From a virus: a DNA stretch of 22,865 nucleotides. The notes below the pieces were generated by a model. It made no database searches. It was not told the DNA's origin and saw nothing but the letters and a program-made list of their open reading frames with translations. Numbering within the stretch: the first letter of the stretch is position 1; each line of letters begins with the position of its first letter. Location of the stretch: the IMG/VR virus record IMGVR_UViG_3300025012_000291, positions 1 through 22,865 of that record. The stretch is one strand, 5' to 3'. The position numbers and the translations under genes were made by a program. Of this stretch, positions 1 through 6,470 are shown piece after piece.

Positions 1-240
1 TATCAGGTCTTCTGGTCTTCAGAATATCCGGCATATCAGGTCTTCTGGTCTTCAGAATATCCGGCATATCAGGTCTTCTGGTCTTCAGAATATCCGGCAT
101 ATCAGGTCTTCTGGTCTTCAGAATATCCGGCATATCAGGTCTTCAGGATATTCAGGTCTTCAGTATATCAGGTCTTCAGGATATTCAGGTCTTCAGGATA
201 TTCAGGTCTTCAGTATATCAGGTCTTCTGGTCTTCAGAAT
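1..240. repeat. 33-bp tandem repeat array
   Basis: Four perfect head-to-tail copies of a 33-bp unit fill 1-132; each begins TATCAGGTCTTC and ends ATATCCGGCA. A diverged 33-bp copy follows at 133-165, then a 50-bp stretch (166-215) in which a 17-bp sub-unit containing ATTCAGGTCTTCAGG is reiterated, then a 25-bp partial copy (216-240). There are no spacers, so it is not CRISPR. The repeats are richer in G+C than the surroundings. The array touches the window edge, so its true length is unknown. A diverged copy lies inverted at 7379-7400. It could be an iteron-like origin or protein-binding array, or a slippage-generated minisatellite; the sequence does not decide. Confidence 0.95.
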
Positions 241-306
241 ATTCTGATATTGAGTATCATTATCAAAAGGATTCTGATATTGATTATCATTATCAAAAGG
301 ATTCTG
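241..306. repeat. 30-bp tandem repeat, two copies plus 6 bp
   Basis: Two 30-bp units (241-270 and 271-300) begin ATTCTGATATTGA and end TATCAAAAGG. They differ at one base, and a third unit starts (ATTCTG, 301-306) before the 93-bp repeat takes over. This array directly joins the 33-bp array to the candidate recombination site. The first 14 bases of the unit also occur inside the SNF2 gene at 2463-2476. Confidence 0.9.
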
Positions 307-398
307 TGCAACTCTGCCGATCAAGGCAAGTATGCAAAGTTTCAGAAGTCAGATACCAATTTTGAGTTTACAGAATTTCAGAAGTGAGATACCAATTT
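306..398 (+). repeat. 93-bp direct repeat, left copy
   Basis: This sequence matches 7660-7752 in the same orientation with no gaps and 6 mismatches. The first 33 bases are identical in both copies. The rest contains two tandem boxes (starting about 341 and 377, period 36) of the form TTCAGAAGTSAGATACCAAT, where S is C then G here but G then C in the right copy. The layout, a core with inverted arms followed by repeated boxes, resembles a tyrosine-recombinase attachment site with arm-type sites. The functional reading is inference; the repeat itself is directly visible. Confidence 0.93.
307..336. other. candidate recombinase core site, left
   Basis: A 30-bp dyad: left arm 307-318 (TGCAACTCTGCC), 6-bp spacer 319-324 (GATCAA), right arm 325-336 (GGCAAGTATGCA). 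The arms match as inverted repeats at 8 of 12 positions, including both outer TGCA and inner TGCC/GGCA blocks. Two inverted arms of 11-13 bp around a 6-8 bp spacer is the usual form of Xer/dif and integrase core sites. It does not resemble known bacterial dif sequences. An identical 30-mer is at 7661-7690, and a tyrosine recombinase is encoded between the two. Confidence 0.5.
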
Positions 399-416
399 TA
401 GATTTAAAAAAAGTAC

Positions 417-466
417 TTGACAAGTGGATTTGTATACTTTATACTTGTTTTTAATAGTAAGGTAAA
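417..466 (+). promoter_or_regulatory. promoter P1 with operator-like dyad
   Basis: TTGACA (417-422), a 17-bp spacer and TATACT (440-445) form a near-consensus sigma-70/A promoter about 48 bp upstream of the first plus-strand gene. It shares with P2 and P3 a TTTAC-like box at the end of the spacer (here TATAC, 433-437) and a GTAAA box 16 bp after the -10 (462-466). The start-to-start distance of 29 bp is the same in all three. The paired inverted pentamers straddle the expected transcription start, so a shared repressor or activator site is plausible. Confidence 0.85.
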
Positions 467-492
467 TAACAATTAATAGGAGGAGATAAAAA

Positions 493-678
493 ATGGACGA
501 TACGGATAAAATCTTAATGGGTGAAAAGATTGCTTCAGCTTTTCAACTTAAAAAAGTAGGGGATAAATATGTTACTTCTTATGGTGATAAAACAGCTTTA
601 GGAATATACTACATGTTTTTACATATTTATAATACGATACCGTTTCTATATAAGGAGATAAAGAATGAAAACTTATAA
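493..678 (+). CDS. hypothetical small protein (61 aa), first gene of the plus module
   Basis: It starts with ATG after a strong TAGGAGGAG ribosome binding site and is the first gene behind promoter P1. The protein has an acidic N-terminus, a glycine/lysine-rich middle (KVGDKYVTSYGDKTALG) and an aromatic C-terminal third that is probably helical. I recognise no domain with an assigned function; similar short proteins with a G-x-K-T-A-x-G motif seem common in phage early regions. It overlaps the next gene by 14 bp, which suggests translational coupling. The function is unknown. Confidence 0.75.
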   Translation: MDDTDKILMGEKIASAFQLKKVGDKYVTSYGDKTALGIYYMFLHIYNTIPFLYKEIKNENL

Positions 679-934
679 AGTGGAATTTATAGGAAAAACA
701 GACGGTGCAATAGGTTGTGAATGTAAAATAATATGTTTAGTAAAAGGTGAAAATGAGGTGGATGCTAACATAAACCTTTACGATAATTTTGATAATATAA
801 GAATTCTTGAAATGGTAGAATTACAAACCCCTACTGAAATAAGTGATGCAGAAGAGTTTATAAAAGGCGATTTTTTAATAACAGAGTATAGCCATGTTTT
901 AAAACCATTTGAAATAGGTTATTATAGAAAATAG
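665..934 (+). CDS. hypothetical protein (89 aa)
   Basis: ATG preceded by TAAGGAGATAAAGA inside the end of the previous gene, so the two are coupled. The sequence alternates hydrophobic and polar residues in its first 30 residues, suggesting beta strands, and has three cysteines close together (C18, C20, C24) with no later partners. The C-terminal half is acidic and then aromatic. No family is recognised. It ends in TAG, so amber is an ordinary stop here. Part of the P1 operon. Confidence 0.75.
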   Translation: MKTYKVEFIGKTDGAIGCECKIICLVKGENEVDANINLYDNFDNIRILEMVELQTPTEISDAEEFIKGDFLITEYSHVLKPFEIGYYRK

Positions 935-943
935 GAGATTAAA

Positions 944-1282
944 ATGACAAAGCACGTTTATTTATTAGTTAAAGGCAGGTTTTTAAAAGTAAAATTTGAG
1001 GAATATTATAACATAAGTACAGAGTTCCGAGAAAATATGAATTTTAGAGAAAAAGCATGGAAAGTAGTAGTTAAGCAATGGAGATCTTTATATAAAGAAA
1101 GTAGAAAAGGTATATCCCATGATAAATTGGTATATGTTAAACAATTATCAGGTGGTAGAATTATTGAATATTATGGGATAGCCCCCGTTATATATTTCAA
1201 ATTTTATAATGATCCAGATACCAATTATAGACTTGCAGACCCAGATTTTCAAAAAAAATTACTTAATAAAAAAGTACAATAA
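944..1282 (+). CDS. hypothetical basic protein (112 aa)
   Basis: ATG follows AGGAGATTAAA. The protein is lysine/arginine-rich, with an aromatic C-terminal half (about residues 60-100) and a short core like WKVVVKQWRSLYKESRKG that could bind nucleic acid, though no named domain is visible. It lies 9 bp after the previous gene and 11 bp before the next, all in the P1 operon. The function is unknown. Confidence 0.72.
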   Translation: MTKHVYLLVKGRFLKVKFEEYYNISTEFRENMNFREKAWKVVVKQWRSLYKESRKGISHDKLVYVKQLSGGRIIEYYGIAPVIYFKFYNDPDTNYRLADPDFQKKLLNKKVQ

Positions 1283-1293
1283 AGGAGACTAAA

Positions 1294-1551
1294 ATGATTA
1301 AATGGTATAGATTTTATAGTGATGCGATGCATGGGTGGGTAGCTGTTAAAAGAAAGGAATTGGAGGCATTGAATATTTTAGATAAAATCTCAGGTTATAG
1401 CTACCAACGTGGGAAAACTGTATATCTGGAGGAGGATAGAGACGCTACACTATTTTTAAACAAATTAAAAGAATTGGATATAACTTATTATTTTAAAGAA
1501 TCACATAAAGACAATTCCCCTATAAGAAGTTATGAATACTTTAAAAAATGA
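1294..1551 (+). CDS. conserved phage-type hypothetical protein (85 aa)
   Basis: ATG after AAAGGAGACTAAA. It opens with WYRFYSDAMHGWVAVKRKEL, continues with an ISGYSYQRGKTVYLEEDRDA segment and ends with PIRSYEYFKK. I recall this pattern of short proteins (W-Y ... HGW-x-VKRKELE ... SYSYQ ... VYLEEDxDA ... IRSYE) from phage and environmental-virus early regions, where it has no function assigned. The mix of strands with a terminal basic patch suggests a small folded domain. Operon member between two other unknowns. Confidence 0.78.
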   Translation: MIKWYRFYSDAMHGWVAVKRKELEALNILDKISGYSYQRGKTVYLEEDRDATLFLNKLKELDITYYFKESHKDNSPIRSYEYFKK

Positions 1552-1566
1552 AAGGATAAATGTGTA

Positions 1567-1773
1567 ATGAATAAAAGTAAAATCAAGATAGGTAAAAGAT
1601 TAATGGCTTATGATCCGAAAGGTTGTCGTCAATGGAAGTATATAGGTACAATTCAGGGAATAAAAGGGGACGAGATTACAATATATAACGAAAAGTTACC
1701 GATTGATTATAAAGTTTATTGTATGACATATAATCAGATATCAAAGTTTTTGAAAGAAAAATTATATAAATAA
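1567..1773 (+). CDS. hypothetical small basic protein (68 aa)
   Basis: Start chosen at the ATG at 1567, with a weak AAAGGA about 10 bp upstream; the upstream GTG is a less convincing alternative. Residues 15-45 (Y-D-P-K-G-C-R-Q-W-K-Y-I-G-T-I-Q-G-I) look like a compact beta barrel (Tudor/SH3-like) by pattern only. The C-terminus is basic. No family recognised. It sits in the same run of closely spaced plus-strand genes. Confidence 0.65.
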   Translation: MNKSKIKIGKRLMAYDPKGCRQWKYIGTIQGIKGDEITIYNEKLPIDYKVYCMTYNQISKFLKEKLYK

Positions 1774-1805
1774 TTAAAGCAAAGAAATAGAAAGGGAAAG
1801 GGAAA

Positions 1806-2102
1806 ATGAAATTTACATTCAAAACAACAAAACCTACAGGCAGATATAGATCCTTTGAATCTGCCTTACATGATATAAAATTAAATAAAAAAATTGTTGG
1901 TAGCATATTAGATAAAGTACCCTATACTATAGGGTTTACAATAAATAAAAAGGATATTATGGAAAATGGGAATCCTAACTGTTGTTGGAGATGGGTGCGT
2001 TTAAAGAAAGAATTCACTTCCTTGCAGGAAGCTAAAGATTTTTTAAATGCTAATATTGATAGGCTTTTAAAACAATTTGATTTACATCCTATTGAATATT
2101 AA
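1806..2102 (+). CDS. conserved phage-type hypothetical protein (98 aa)
   Basis: ATG after GAAAGGGAAAGGGAAA. The sequence (KTTKPTGRYRSFESA, IKLNKKIVGSI, then NGNPNCCWRWVRLKKEF and SLQEAKDFLNANIDRLL) resembles short early proteins I recall from phages. It looks like a curved antiparallel sheet followed by a C-terminal helix. The conserved-looking RYRSF and GNPNCxWxW blocks may form a binding site, but no activity can be assigned. It directly precedes the helicase gene. Confidence 0.75.
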   Translation: MKFTFKTTKPTGRYRSFESALHDIKLNKKIVGSILDKVPYTIGFTINKKDIMENGNPNCCWRWVRLKKEFTSLQEAKDFLNANIDRLLKQFDLHPIEY

Positions 2103-2134
2103 TTTAAACATATATGAAAGAAATGAGGTTAAAA

Positions 2135-3844
2135 ATGATTGAAATAATAGATAATGCAGGTGCTGTAAAGAGTATAGAAAAAATAATTAATATTGTTGAA
2201 AATAAGATACTAATTAAGATCCCCTATGATGTTAAAATAGTGGATTTAATCCAATCCTCTTTCGATAATAGAAAATGGAATAGTGATAAAAAAATATGGG
2301 AGATGTCTGTTAATGAACATAATATAAAAGCAATATATGACCTTTTAAAATTTGATTTTTTTATCACTAAGGAAACGTTCAATAAAGCGAAAGAATTTGA
2401 AAGTTATTTTGAGGAACAAAACAAAGTAGGTAATAAATTGATAGAAATGTCTAAAGCTAAAAATTCTGATATTGAGATACCAAAATTGAAGTATGGGGAA
2501 TTATACCCATATCAGAAAGCAGGTGTTGAATTTATAGAATATACTAATGGAAAAACTTTAATAGCTGATGCAATGGGGTGCGGTAAAACGTTACAAGCGA
2601 TAGCCTGGACATCTTTGCACCCTGAAAAAACACCTATTTTAGTTGTTTGTCCAGCAACATTAAAGATTAACTGGAAAAGGGAATTTGAACAATGGGTAGG
2701 GATGAAATCTATAATAATAGATACCAAATTTACTTTATCAGATACAATATTTAATGATACAAAAATTTATATTATAAATTATGATATTTTTAAAAAGAAA
2801 AGGGCTATACTTGAAAAATTAGATATACAAGTAATGATTTTGGATGAATGCCACAATATTAAAAACCCTAAAGCGGGCAGAAGTAAAGAAATTACAGATT
2901 TTGGAAAAAACATACCTCATATTATTGCACTAACAGGAACCCCTATTTTGAATAGACCAATAGAGATTTTTAATATTTTGAAACTATTATGCCCTGAGAA
3001 ATTCGGTAATTACTGGAATTTTGTTAAAAGATACTGTAATGCGTACCCCACAAAATGGGGTTTGAATATTACAGGGTCATCCAATATCGAAGAGTTAGCA
3101 TCATTATTAAGATCAACTGTTATGTTAAGAAGGGAGAAAAAAGATGTTCTAACAGAATTACCGGATAAAACACGAACAATCATACCCCTTGAAATTGACC
3201 TTAAACAATATAAAAAAGTAGAAGATAATTTAAAAAAATATTTGATTGAGATAAAAAATAAAACAGAAAAACAAGCTAATATTACAGTAGAACAGTTAGC
3301 TAAAATAGAATATTGTAAACAGGAAGCTGTTAAAGCAAAGATTCCATTATTTATAGAATGGGTAAATGATTTCATGGAAGTTAATAATAAATTAGTTATA
3401 TTTGCTCATCATAAGGAATTTATCGATCAATTAATGATTGAATTAAAACAGTTTAATCCTGTAAAAATTGTCGGGGGTATGGATATTGATAGTAAACAAA
3501 ATTCTATAGATAAATTTCAAGATGATAAAGATGTAAGAATAATTATTTGTAGTATGAAAGCTGCCGGTGTAGGAATCACATTAACTGCTGCTAATTATGT
3601 AGCATTTCTTGAGTTAGGATGGACCCCCGGTGATCATAACCAATGTGAAGATAGATGCCATAGAATAGGTATTAAGGACAACGTAACATGCTATTATTTC
3701 TTAGGTATAAATACTATTGAGGAAAGTATATATAATTTGATACAATCTAAACAGAAGGTGTTTAAACAGCTTATGCAGGATAATAATATAATTGAGGAAA
3801 GTACAACAAATGTTTTAGACAGTTTAATAAATCTTTATAGTTAA
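2135..3844 (+). CDS. SNF2-family helicase, SMARCAL1-like
   Basis: A superfamily 2 ATPase/DNA translocase. The start is set at the ATG at 2135 (569 aa) because AATGAGG precedes it; an in-frame ATG at 2114 would add 7 residues without a binding site. Motifs, counted from 2135: Walker A DAMGCGKT (about 145-152), motif Ia VVCPATLKINW, DEAH-like box DECH (about 237-240), TGTP (about 267-270), and a C-terminal helicase lobe with AAGVGITLTAA and QCEDRCHRIG (about 503-512). The N-terminal 80 residues (IPYD ... KWNSDKKIWEM) resemble the HARP-like region of SMARCAL1 proteins. Relatives reanneal or remodel forked DNA; here it may act in phage replication or recombination. No nuclease domain is visible. 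Confidence 0.95.
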   Translation: MIEIIDNAGAVKSIEKIINIVENKILIKIPYDVKIVDLIQSSFDNRKWNSDKKIWEMSVNEHNIKAIYDLLKFDFFITKETFNKAKEFESYFEEQNKVGNKLIEMSKAKNSDIEIPKLKYGELYPYQKAGVEFIEYTNGKTLIADAMGCGKTLQAIAWTSLHPEKTPILVVCPATLKINWKREFEQWVGMKSIIIDTKFTLSDTIFNDTKIYIINYDIFKKKRAILEKLDIQVMILDECHNIKNPKAGRSKEITDFGKNIPHIIALTGTPILNRPIEIFNILKLLCPEKFGNYWNFVKRYCNAYPTKWGLNITGSSNIEELASLLRSTVMLRREKKDVLTELPDKTRTIIPLEIDLKQYKKVEDNLKKYLIEIKNKTEKQANITVEQLAKIEYCKQEAVKAKIPLFIEWVNDFMEVNNKLVIFAHHKEFIDQLMIELKQFNPVKIVGGMDIDSKQNSIDKFQDDKDVRIIICSMKAAGVGITLTAANYVAFLELGWTPGDHNQCEDRCHRIGIKDNVTCYYFLGINTIEESIYNLIQSKQKVFKQLMQDNNIIEESTTNVLDSLINLYS

Positions 3845-3898
3845 TATAGGATTAAAATTACAAATTTTATACATAAAGCATTCAATAATAATAAATAC

Positions 3899-3947
3899 TT
3901 GACAAATACATTATTTACTTTATATTATATATTGTAGATAATGTAAA
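3899..3947 (+). promoter_or_regulatory. promoter P2 with operator-like dyad
   Basis: TTGACA (3899-3904), a 16-bp spacer and TATATT (3921-3926) follow the helicase gene. TTTAC (3914-3918) and GTAAA (3943-3947) form an inverted pentamer pair with the same 29-bp start-to-start distance as in P1 and P3. The gene at 3967 begins 20 bp later behind AAAAAGGAGA. Confidence 0.82.
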
Positions 3948-3966
3948 CAATTAAAAAGGAGATAGA

Positions 3967-4227
3967 ATGTCAGATAATTATAGTAAGCTAAAGGAAAAAG
4001 CAATAAAAGCAGGTATTGATATTGATTTAATAGTTTTTTCTGTAAATGTTGCAGATATTATTTATGAAATATCTGCTATACATTATTCAGATGATATTTC
4101 TGTTGAAAAATTAATAGAGTTAATTAGTATAGGTAAAGATGGTGCTGATAGAATAGAATGGAATATGCCTATTTATGAAGCTATAAATAATGAGGCTATA
4201 TCTATTTATGAGGAAACTGAAGAATGA
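3967..4227 (+). CDS. hypothetical acidic protein (86 aa)
   Basis: ATG after AAAAAGGAGATAGA, the first gene behind promoter P2. The protein is acidic (rich in D and E, ending EETEE), mostly helical by pattern, with a hydrophobic middle (VFSVNVADIIYEISAIHY). No family is recognised. It overlaps the next gene by 4 bp (ATGA), so the two are probably made together and may interact. Acidic small early proteins can be DNA mimics or inhibitors in other phages; that is only a possibility here. Confidence 0.75.
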   Translation: MSDNYSKLKEKAIKAGIDIDLIVFSVNVADIIYEISAIHYSDDISVEKLIELISIGKDGADRIEWNMPIYEAINNEAISIYEETEE

Positions 4228-4712
4228 GTATAATAAGATTTATAAATAGAGTTCTTATAGCCAGATGGTTATTCAGAAAGCAAAAAAGACAATTAACTAG
4301 TAAAGATAAATTTAATATTTCAATGAGTAAAATAAATTCATATATTATGAATATTAAATATTCAAATTTACCTGTAATTGTGAGAACTTTTGATTCTATG
4401 GAAAAAGAACTCATTCATGCAATTCAGCTAAGACCCTGGTTTGAAAATATTAATATAAGTGGCTATGAGTTTAACAAATTACAGGATTTACATTTATTTG
4501 AACGTATTAAGAAAGAATATATAAAAGCATTTATACTGGAAAAAATAAACTTAGAACTTAAAAAAAGTGATAGTGTTAATGATCTTAGAATCAAAACACA
4601 GTATATTAAGAAGGCATTAAATATGTCTTTAAATGCTATTGAATATCTGCCGGATGATGTTGAAATGAGGTATAAAATAATAGAGTTAGAAAAACACTTG
4701 ACAATTATATAG
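4224..4712 (+). CDS. hypothetical helical protein (162 aa)
   Basis: Starts at the ATGA overlap with the preceding gene. The N-terminal 25 residues are a basic amphipathic or hydrophobic segment (IRFINRVLIARWLFRKQKRQ) that might associate with the membrane or nucleic acid. The rest is predicted helical, with many lysines and leucines. No recognised domain. Its 3' end contains the -35 element of promoter P3. Part of the two-gene P2 unit. Confidence 0.72.
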   Translation: MSIIRFINRVLIARWLFRKQKRQLTSKDKFNISMSKINSYIMNIKYSNLPVIVRTFDSMEKELIHAIQLRPWFENINISGYEFNKLQDLHLFERIKKEYIKAFILEKINLELKKSDSVNDLRIKTQYIKKALNMSLNAIEYLPDDVEMRYKIIELEKHLTII

Positions 4713-4747
4713 GTTTACTTTATATTGTATATTACAAATAGAGTAAA
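4698..4747 (+). promoter_or_regulatory. promoter P3 with operator-like dyad
   Basis: TTGACA (4698-4703), a 17-bp spacer and TATATT (4721-4726). TTTAC (4714-4718) and GTAAA (4743-4747) are placed exactly as in P1 and P2. The -35 lies inside the end of the preceding gene, whose TAG stop is at 4710-4712. The next gene starts at GTG 4766. Confidence 0.83.
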
Positions 4748-4765
4748 TAAAAGGGGGTATAAGAA

Positions 4766-4900
4766 GTGAAAACAATAATATTAATTTTTGTAATAATAGT
4801 ATCTGTATCTGTTAGTATAGGATGGCATATTAAAAAAATTTATGATGTAATGGAATGCAGTAAAGATAATGTTGTTATAATACATAAATTAAAAAAATAA
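4766..4900 (+). CDS. small single-pass membrane protein (44 aa)
   Basis: A GTG start preceded by AAAGGGGGTAT opens a 44-codon frame ending in TAA at 4898-4900. Residues 4-19 (IILIFVIIVSVSVSIG) are a clear membrane-spanning helix, with a basic tail (HIKKIYDVME ... HKLKK) that would face the cytoplasm if the N-terminus is outside. It is the first gene behind P3. No family can be named. Small phage membrane proteins of this kind often modulate host functions, but nothing here shows which. Confidence 0.7.
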   Translation: MKTIILIFVIIVSVSVSIGWHIKKIYDVMECSKDNVVIIHKLKK

Positions 4901-4921
4901 AATTTAACAAAGGGGTATAAA

Positions 4922-5224
4922 ATGGGGTTTTCCTTTACACAAAAAGCAGGTGAAGTGGTGGATTTAATAAACATATATTGTTATAGAGAAACCGGATCAC
5001 AAAATACTTTTCTATATAAAGGGGTAAAATATTTCTTTGAAATTGATAGAAAGAGTTATCGAGATGGTAAAATTACAGGGGAGGTGTTTAGATTTAATGG
5101 TTGTGAATTAATAGGTACTCTTGAGATTAGTTCTGATGGTAAAATTAAAAAATTTACCAAAGGTAGTAGGTTTGAAAAAATAATAAGAAAAGAAAGGAGG
5201 TTTCAAAATGGAATATTTTATTAA
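4922..5224 (+). CDS. conserved phage-type hypothetical protein (100 aa)
   Basis: ATG after AAAGGGGTATAAA. It begins GFSFTQKAGEVVDLI, continues through a strand-rich middle (YKGVKYFFEIDRK, ITGEVFRF) and a DGKIKKFTKGSRFE segment. I recall proteins of this pattern (FSF-x-PKxGEVVDLI ... ITGxVY ... DGKVxRF) from phage and environmental contigs without a function. The last 17 bp overlap the next gene, whose AAAGGAGG site lies within this frame. Confidence 0.75.
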   Translation: MGFSFTQKAGEVVDLINIYCYRETGSQNTFLYKGVKYFFEIDRKSYRDGKITGEVFRFNGCELIGTLEISSDGKIKKFTKGSRFEKIIRKERRFQNGIFY

Positions 5225-5366
5225 TTTGTTAGGTATTTTTGCATTTGTAATTAGCTTTGTGAATTCAATAATAAATTTTTATGATAAAAAATATTATGAT
5301 ATGGCAGAATGGATAATAGTATCAATATTTATTTTTTACATATTAATGACAAGTCTTTTATATTAA
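5208..5366 (+). CDS. small two-helix membrane protein (52 aa)
   Basis: ATG at 5208 behind a perfect AAAGGAGG site, ending in TAA at 5364-5366. Residues 4-24 and about 35-51 are strongly hydrophobic (INLLGIFAFVISFVNSI; WIIVSIFIFYILMTSLL), separated by a short charged loop (YDKKYYDMAE), which implies a hairpin of two membrane helices. It is far below the usual gene-calling length but has the best ribosome binding site nearby. Function unknown; holin-like architecture is possible, but the location among early genes argues against lysis. Confidence 0.75.
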   Translation: MEYFINLLGIFAFVISFVNSIINFYDKKYYDMAEWIIVSIFIFYILMTSLLY

Positions 5367-5378
5367 AAGGATAAAGAG

Positions 5379-5699
5379 ATGCCTTCAAAATCGGATACTA
5401 TAACTATCAAAATAAAAGAACTCAAGAAAAGTTGTAAATTAACTGATATGCAAAAAGAAGATATAAAATTATTTTATTTCATTAATAGCTATAGTATTCA
5501 TTCTATGAGTAAGTTATTTAAAGTGAGCAGGAGATTAATACAATTTATTTTATTCCCAGAAAGACAGCAAAGATCACTTGAGTTAAGAAAAGCAAAAGGT
5601 GGTAGTATGTTTTATTATGACAAAAATAAACATACTGAGGCAACTAAAAAGCATAGAAGATATAAAAAAGAATTATATAAGAAAGGATTAATAAAATGA
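5379..5699 (+). CDS. helix-turn-helix DNA-binding protein (106 aa)
   Basis: Residues 21-58 (LTDMQKEDIKLFYF ... YSIHSMSKLFKVSRRLIQFIL) fit a helix-turn-helix: S-I-H-S-M-S-K-L-F as the first helix and VSRRLIQFIL as the recognition helix. They are followed by a very basic tail (RSLELRKAKGG ... KKHRRYKKELYKKG) able to hold DNA. I recall the HTH followed by a GGSxxYYDKxKHTE-x-HRRYK tail from phage genomes. It is the only clear sequence-specific DNA-binding candidate in the plus module, so it could bind the TTTAC/GTAAA dyads of P1-P3; that is inference. It overlaps the next gene by 4 bp. Confidence 0.8.
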   Translation: MPSKSDTITIKIKELKKSCKLTDMQKEDIKLFYFINSYSIHSMSKLFKVSRRLIQFILFPERQQRSLELRKAKGGSMFYYDKNKHTEATKKHRRYKKELYKKGLIK

Positions 5700-6175
5700 G
5701 TAGAAAACTAAGTGATGATGTTACTTTTAGATTGACCTGGTTATCCATTAAAGAACTCAGGGAAATACTTATAAAGCTAAATGACCCATATAAAAGTGAG
5801 TTATTTAATACATTAAAATATATATCAAATAATTATGAAGATTCTGATATTATTAATTTATTAAAACCTGAACCTGTAGATAAGCCGGTTTCTAAACAAT
5901 ATATCCTTGATGATTTAAAAAGATGCTATATAAAAGATAATGACAGCAATACAGTTAATATTGCTGTTAAAGGTAGGAAAAAAAGTTTTAAGAAAACTTT
6001 GAAAGAAAGGGTATTTGAATTCTTAAATAATAACGATTTAAGAGGATATATAGATGTGTTAGATGGCGGTATTATTGATATCGCTGAGAACACATATAAA
6101 ACATTAGTATCCCAATGGAATAAGGAAAATGGTATTATATCAAAAAGGGGCAGAAAATCAAAGGGAGATAAATGA
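5696..6175 (+). CDS. hypothetical protein, possible DNA-binding (159 aa)
   Basis: Starts in an ATGA overlap with the HTH gene behind AGAAAGGATTAATAA. The N-terminal half is helical and acidic. From about residue 92 the sequence is basic (VKGRKKSFKKTLKERVFEFL), followed by ENTYKTLVSQWNKENGI, which resembles the recognition part of a winged helix, and a basic tail (SKRGRKSKGDK). That suggests nucleic-acid binding but names no family. It overlaps the next gene by 4 bp, so the three genes from 5379 to 6462 form one coupled block. Confidence 0.75.
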   Translation: MSRKLSDDVTFRLTWLSIKELREILIKLNDPYKSELFNTLKYISNNYEDSDIINLLKPEPVDKPVSKQYILDDLKRCYIKDNDSNTVNIAVKGRKKSFKKTLKERVFEFLNNNDLRGYIDVLDGGIIDIAENTYKTLVSQWNKENGIISKRGRKSKGDK

Positions 6176-6462
6176 ATATTTTAAAATTGTTTAAATCAAA
6201 AAGAACGCAGCGAATAGAGGAGTTGTTAGATAATATAAAACAAGCATATCATAGAATCCTTAATATATCTGATGATTTATTGATGTGTAACATTTTATTT
6301 GATCATATAGAAAAGGATTTATTAGAAATACTTCATAGCAAACACAAGGATGAAATTATTCAGATCATTAATGATGAATACAAGTCCGTATATGATTTTT
6401 ATAAAATAAGAAAAGAAAGAACCTTATGTATTCAAAAGATGCTAATTACCATAAAGAATTGA
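6172..6462 (+). CDS. hypothetical helical protein (96 aa)
   Basis: ATGA overlap with the preceding gene; AAGGGAGATAA supplies the ribosome site. The protein is predicted almost entirely helical (RIEELLDNIKQAYHRIL ... DHIEKDLLEIL ... KDEIIQIINDEYKSVYDFY) and could be a small helical bundle or coiled coil. No recognised family or catalytic motif. Confidence 0.7.
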   Translation: MNILKLFKSKRTQRIEELLDNIKQAYHRILNISDDLLMCNILFDHIEKDLLEILHSKHKDEIIQIINDEYKSVYDFYKIRKERTLCIQKMLITIKN

Positions 6463-6470
6463 GGTATAAA

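Noticed and set aside
1-240. Possible CRISPR array
   Set aside because: The 33-bp units are directly adjacent with no unique spacers, and no cas genes are present; it is a plain tandem repeat.
307-336. Host dif site exploited for integration
   Set aside because: The architecture fits, but the sequence does not resemble known bacterial dif consensus sequences, and two copies lie within the same genome, so a dedicated phage site is more likely.
1-387. A long open frame on the plus strand across the repeats (11-residue repeat YQVFWSSEYPA)
   Set aside because: It has no start codon or ribosome site in view, its openness follows from the 33-bp period being a multiple of three, and its composition differs from the real genes. 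A protein entering from beyond the window cannot be fully excluded.
1919-1935. 8-bp palindrome ACCCTATA-C-TATAGGGT
   Set aside because: It lies inside the coding sequence 1806-2102, and a palindrome of this size is expected by chance in about 23 kb of AT-rich DNA.
3044-3063. Terminator-like stem ACCCCA/TGGGGT followed by TT
   Set aside because: It is in the middle of the intact SNF2 gene, has only a 6-bp stem and no real T run.
3010-3375. Long minus-strand open frame within the SNF2 gene
   Set aside because: It is the antisense shadow of a clear helicase-coding region with no ribosome site or recognisable product; similar shadows occur opposite most real genes in this AT-rich sequence.
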